Positions 61,000-64,000 of a stretch of 64,000 bases of DNA are shown here, one piece after another. The stretch is from positions 558,001 to 622,000 of the forward strand of contig NZ_JAEUAK010000001.1 of the NCBI RefSeq assembly GCF_019511345.1, written 5' to 3'. Under the pieces are notes generated by a model. That model did not search any database. It worked only from the letters and a program-made list of their open reading frames with translations, and was not told where the DNA came from. The stretch's first letter is position 1, and the number at the start of each line of letters is the position of its first letter. The position numbers and the translations under genes were made by a program. The stretch comes from Rhizobium mesosinicum (lineage in GTDB: Bacteria > Pseudomonadota > Alphaproteobacteria > Rhizobiales > Rhizobiaceae).

Positions 61000-62634
61000 T
61001 CAGATCGACCAGTTGGTGGCGCGGAAGTCCATGGCGAAGGCCGGAGCGGCCTTCCACTTCAGCGACGATTTCATGCCGGTGAAGACGGCATTCTGGTGCA
61101 GGACCTGATAGACCGGGTCTTCGCGCTCGGCGATTTCGAGCATCCGGGCGATCGCCTTCTTGCGCTGCGCCCGGTCTGTGGAGGTTTCCATGACGACGGA
61201 GAGCTTGTTCATCTCCTCGTTCGTCCACTCCTTCTTCTGCTGGGCGTCGCCATTCGGGCCGAACTGCACGACCAGCGGCGTGATCGGATCGTTGATCGTA
61301 TTGGAGGCCGACCAGTCGCGCACGCCCTTCACACCTGCGGTATCGTGGATCTGCGCCCAGTTTTCCTTCATCTCGATCTCGACATTGAGGCCAACCTGCT
61401 TCCACATCTCGACCATGATCTGGCCGTTGGCCGTCTGGTTCGTGTAGTAATTGTTGAGCAGGCGGTAAGGGATCGCATCGCCCTTGTAATTGGCCTGCTT
61501 CAAGAGGTCCTTGGCGAGATTGGGATCGTAGGCCGGAGGCGCCCAGCCTTCGATGAACATGTCGGAGCCGCGGAAGGATTCGAACTGGAGGCCGGCCGGG
61601 ACGACCGTTTTGCCGGCCCACAGCGCATCGACGATCGCCTGACGGTCGATGGCGTGCGTCATGGCTCGGCGCACCAGCGGGTTGGCGAGGATCGGGTTCT
61701 GGATGTTGAAGACCGAAACGCGGTGGTTCCAGATCGTCGCGTTCTGGATCTCATAGCCCGGAGCAGCCTGGACGGCGTCGATCTGATCCGGCGGCAGGTC
61801 GCAGGCGAAATCGTATTCGCCTGAAAGCAGGCCGTTGACGCGGGCTGCGACCTCGGGAACTTCGACGAAGCGGATCTGCTCGAGCGGCGGGCGGCCGCCC
61901 CAATATTCGTCGAAGGCGACGAGCGTCAGCGAAACGTCGGGCTTGTACTCGGAGACCATATAGGGGCCGGTCGTGACCGGCTTGCGCGACCAATCGGTGA
62001 AGCTCGCAGCTTCATCCCAGGCGCGGCGGTTGGTGATCTGGCTGCCGGCGGAATAGAGGCGGCCTTCCAGCGTCACGTCAGGCGTCGCGTTGTGCAGGCG
62101 CACGGTGTACTTGTCGATGATTTCGATGCCGGCGAGCGCCGGCCACAGACGACGGCCGGTGCCGGGCATGGAAGCCGGCAGTTCCTTGGCGGTCGTCGGC
62201 TTGTGATCGTCTTCGAAGATGGTCTTGCCGCCGGCAGGCTCCGTATTGCCGAACACGCGCTCCCTGGAGAAGGAGAAGGCGACGTCCTCGGCGGTCATTT
62301 CATCGCCATTGTGGAACTTGACGCCCTGGCGCAGCTTTAGTTCGAGCGTCTTGTCGTCGATGCGCTTCCATTCGGTGGCAAGACCCGGAACCGGGCCCTG
62401 GTTGCCCATCCAGTCGCGCAGGATGAGACCTTCCCAGAGGTTGGGGAAGAAGATGCGCTCGCCGACATTGGACTGCTCGTGATAGACGTCGAGCGAATTG
62501 TTGTTGGTGATCTTCTGCACGGCGATGGTGACGGAAGGACGCTTGGCCTGGCTGAAGGCCGTGCGCGGCAGAATGAGCGTGCCGGCGGTGGCGCCGAGCA
62601 GGCCGAGCGCGCCGCGTCGATTGATCGAAAGCAT
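61000..62634 (-). CDS. ABC transporter substrate-binding protein, family 5 (peptide/opine/agrocinopine-type)
   Basis: A 544-residue family-5 binding protein. The N-terminus, MLSINRRGALGLLGATAGTLILPRTAFSQA, has a twin arginine before the hydrophobic core and is probably a Tat signal. The mature chain shows PNLWEGLILRDWMGNQGPVPGLATEWKRIDDKTLELKLRQGVKFHNGDEMTAEDVAFSF, the family signature region, then KPVTTGPYMVSEYKPD and NPLVRRAMTHAIDRQAIVDALW. GGAG stands before the ATG at 62634. With a GDPD at the operon end and a HAD phosphatase upstream, the ligand may be a sugar phosphodiester; AccA, the agrocinopine-binding protein of Ti plasmids, belongs to this family. Confidence 0.85.
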   Translation of the reverse strand: MLSINRRGALGLLGATAGTLILPRTAFSQAKRPSVTIAVQKITNNNSLDVYHEQSNVGERIFFPNLWEGLILRDWMGNQGPVPGLATEWKRIDDKTLELKLRQGVKFHNGDEMTAEDVAFSFSRERVFGNTEPAGGKTIFEDDHKPTTAKELPASMPGTGRRLWPALAGIEIIDKYTVRLHNATPDVTLEGRLYSAGSQITNRRAWDEAASFTDWSRKPVTTGPYMVSEYKPDVSLTLVAFDEYWGGRPPLEQIRFVEVPEVAARVNGLLSGEYDFACDLPPDQIDAVQAAPGYEIQNATIWNHRVSVFNIQNPILANPLVRRAMTHAIDRQAIVDALWAGKTVVPAGLQFESFRGSDMFIEGWAPPAYDPNLAKDLLKQANYKGDAIPYRLLNNYYTNQTANGQIMVEMWKQVGLNVEIEMKENWAQIHDTAGVKGVRDWSASNTINDPITPLVVQFGPNGDAQQKKEWTNEEMNKLSVVMETSTDRAQRKKAIARMLEIAEREDPVYQVLHQNAVFTGMKSSLKWKAAPAFAMDFRATNWSI

Positions 62635-62803
62635 CGGAAACTCCTTGTGTCTTGACCGGCGGGCTCCCCGGCTCGCGGCCCTGGTTCTTAGGATCGGCTC
62701 CATGTCACCCGATTGACGGCTTCATGAAGTTTCGGTTACATCAGCCCCTCGCGGAAGCCGCGAAGAGCCATTCCAGCGCGCGAAAACATCCGCCCGCGCG
62801 AGA

Positions 62804-63523
62804 TCAGCTGGCAGTCTCCACCGCCGGTTTCCTTTCAGAAGACGCCTGTTCCTTTTCAGAAGACGAAAGCGCTGCGAGCGCGAGCGCCAGTTCGCCGGCC
62901 CCTTCGACCGTCTGCAGAGCCCCGGCCGCCTTCAGCGCCTCGTGACGTCCGCTGCGCGGATCGGCCGGATCGACGAAGCCGATCGCCGCCATGCCGGCGG
63001 CCACCGCACCCCTAACCCCGAGTGCGCTGTCATCGATGACAAGGCAGTGACGCGGCTCGACGCCGAGCTTTGCGGCGCAGTGCAGGAAGAGATCCGGAGC
63101 GGGTTTCGGCCTCGCCACCATCTCTGCGCTGTAGATATGCGGGGCAAATTCGGCCCAGAGGCCGAAGAGACCGAGGCTGCGGCGCAGCCGCTCCAGATCG
63201 CTGTTGGATGCGACGCATTTGCGCAGCTTCAAATCCCCCACCAGCTTTTCCATGCCGGCCATCGGCTGCAGCGAGCGGGAGAATTCATCGTAGAGCGCGC
63301 GACCGGCATCGGCAAAGACCGGGTCGGGATCGGCAAGGCCCAGCTCTTCCCTGCAGAGGCGGCGGGCCGCCTCGCCCGAAAGACCGGTGAAGCGGCGGTG
63401 AACCTCGGCATGGCTCAAGGAAATACCGGCGCGCTCAAGGGCCTTCGCCAGCATGCCGCTCGCCATCGGCTCGCTGTCGATCAATACGCCATCGCAATCG
63501 AAGATCAGAAGTTCTATCGTCAT
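62804..63523 (-). CDS. HAD-superfamily phosphatase (beta-PGM/GPH-like)
   Basis: A 239-residue HAD hydrolase. Motif I is FDCDGVLIDSEP (Asp9 nucleophile, Asp11), motif II is CVASNS, motif III lysine is in ARPKPAPDLF, and motif IV is CLVIDDSALGVRGAVAAGM. The helical cap of about 70 residues places it with sugar-phosphate phosphatases. It is transcribed divergently from the SorC regulator, with an operator-like palindrome between them, and precedes the binding-protein gene by 169 bases. It could dephosphorylate the product left by the phosphodiesterase. The tail after residue 225 (SSSEKEQASSERKP) is low-complexity. Confidence 0.85.
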   Translation of the reverse strand: MTIELLIFDCDGVLIDSEPMASGMLAKALERAGISLSHAEVHRRFTGLSGEAARRLCREELGLADPDPVFADAGRALYDEFSRSLQPMAGMEKLVGDLKLRKCVASNSDLERLRRSLGLFGLWAEFAPHIYSAEMVARPKPAPDLFLHCAAKLGVEPRHCLVIDDSALGVRGAVAAGMAAIGFVDPADPRSGRHEALKAAGALQTVEGAGELALALAALSSSEKEQASSERKPAVETAS

Positions 63524-63537
63524 GCCAACGGCATTAC

Positions 63538-63571
63538 GTTACATTTGTTACATCTATGTGATGTTTGTAAC
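63538..63571. promoter_or_regulatory. Palindromic operator candidate between HAD and SorC genes
   Basis: The outer arms GTTACA (63538-63543) and TGTAAC (63566-63571) are perfectly inverted, and inner bases ACAT (63550-63553) and ATGT (63556-63559) also pair about the same centre. The 34-base element lies in the 73-base divergent intergenic gap. SorC/DeoR-type regulators bind such extended palindromes next to their own genes, so autoregulation and control of the phosphatase/importer genes is likely. Confidence 0.5.
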
Positions 63572-63596
63572 CCCTGTGAATTCGGGACGAAGATTT

Positions 63597-64000
63597 ATGG
63601 ATTTTAGTGAGCTGAAAATCCGGGCGGCATGGCTCTACCACGTGGAGGGATTGACCCAGGCGCAGATCGCCGAGCGCATGAACCTCACCCGCCGCAGGGT
63701 CAACGAGTTTCTGGCCGCAGCTCTTGAGGAAGGCATCGTCAGGGTCAGCTTCGCCTCGCCGCTTGCCGCCGGCATGGAGCTCGAGTCGCGACTGCAGGAA
63801 CGTTTCGGCCTGGAGGCGGCGATCGTCGTTCCGACGCCTGCCGATCCCCAGCTTCTGCACCAGGCGGTCGGCCGCGGTGCCGCCGCCTATCTCGACCGGC
63901 TGATCCAGGCCCGCAAGCCCCGCTCCATCGGCGTCGGCTGGGGGGCGACGCTCAGGGAAACCGTCATTCACATGACGCCGGCAAACGAGCCCGAGATCGA
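63597..64000 (+). CDS. SorC/DeoR-type sugar-binding transcriptional regulator (5' part)
   Basis: The first 134 codons of a gene that runs past the window end. The N-terminal helix-turn-helix is IRAAWLYHVEGLTQAQIAERMNLTRRRVNEFLAAALEEGIV, the standard SorC-family opening, and the start of the sugar-binding domain is visible (ELESRLQERFGLEAAIVVPTPAD, GRGAAAYLDRLI, SIGVGWGATLRETV). Such regulators sense phosphorylated sugars or polyols. It is divergent from the HAD phosphatase and probably controls that gene and the importer operon beyond it. Confidence 0.85.
   Translation, partial: MDFSELKIRAAWLYHVEGLTQAQIAERMNLTRRRVNEFLAAALEEGIVRVSFASPLAAGMELESRLQERFGLEAAIVVPTPADPQLLHQAVGRGAAAYLDRLIQARKPRSIGVGWGATLRETVIHMTPANEPEI

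Noticed and set aside
1-64000. CRISPR arrays, tRNA or rRNA genes, transposases, integrases, att sites
   Set aside because: I looked for regularly spaced repeats, tRNA-like TTCGA/CCA ends and transposase motifs and saw none I could support by eye; a dedicated scan could still find a tRNA or short repeat.

Overview
The window looks like an accessory, probably plasmid- or chromid-borne, region of an alphaproteobacterium of the Rhizobium/Agrobacterium/Ensifer group. The signs are high GC with strong third-position bias, seven ABC uptake systems each tied to its own catabolic genes and GntR-, SorC- or LysR-type regulators, translationally coupled ATGA gene overlaps, and two perfect TGA-N9-TCA boxes of the kind bound by the rhizobial iron regulator RirA. 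I see no rRNA, tRNA, CRISPR array, transposase or replication gene.

Layout. 1-1891: end of a NitT/TauT-type ABC importer. 1917-8676: HutC-like regulator divergent from a polar amino-acid ABC importer, a histidine ammonia-lyase homologue that lacks the MIO-forming Ala-Ser-Gly triad, and a sarcosine/N-methyl-amino-acid oxidase. 8711-9662: frameshifted GNAT-like pseudogene and a small XRE regulator. 9751-11541: DapA-family lyase and GntR regulator. 11681-18069: L-arabinose-type ABC importer (araFGH-like) with GntR regulator, aldose epimerase and SDR sugar dehydrogenase. 18209-25492: BMP-family nucleoside/base-type importer with amidase and cytosine-deaminase-like amidohydrolase. 25894-31053: SLC13 transporter, small membrane protein, LysR regulator with AhpD-like and PNPOx-like genes, and a secreted protein of unknown function. 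31479-42723: sugar-acid locus with four enolase-superfamily dehydratases, an RraA-like aldolase and a CUT1 ABC importer. 43513-55768: iron locus. 56318-64000: glycerophosphodiesterase, Dpp-type importer, HAD phosphatase and the start of a SorC regulator, resembling an agrocinopine (acc) system.

The most notable system is the iron locus. One nine-gene operon on the minus strand (55702 to 45685), starting at an IRO-box promoter, encodes a ParB-fold serine-kinase-like protein, a PLP decarboxylase, an SbnA-like cysteine-synthase homologue, an opine dehydrogenase, a single NIS (IucA/IucC) synthetase, an MFS exporter and a FecBCD-type importer. A TonB receptor with its own IRO box converges on it. 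These five enzymes match, step for step, a plausible route to a rhizobactin-type siderophore: a lysine-ethylenediamine-carboxyethyl opine acylated with a hydroxy acid. They do not fit the hydroxamate siderophore rhizobactin 1021. The product is inferred, not shown.

A recurring architectural feature is a perfect stem-loop directly after the solute-binding-protein gene, before the next transporter gene, in five of the seven ABC operons.
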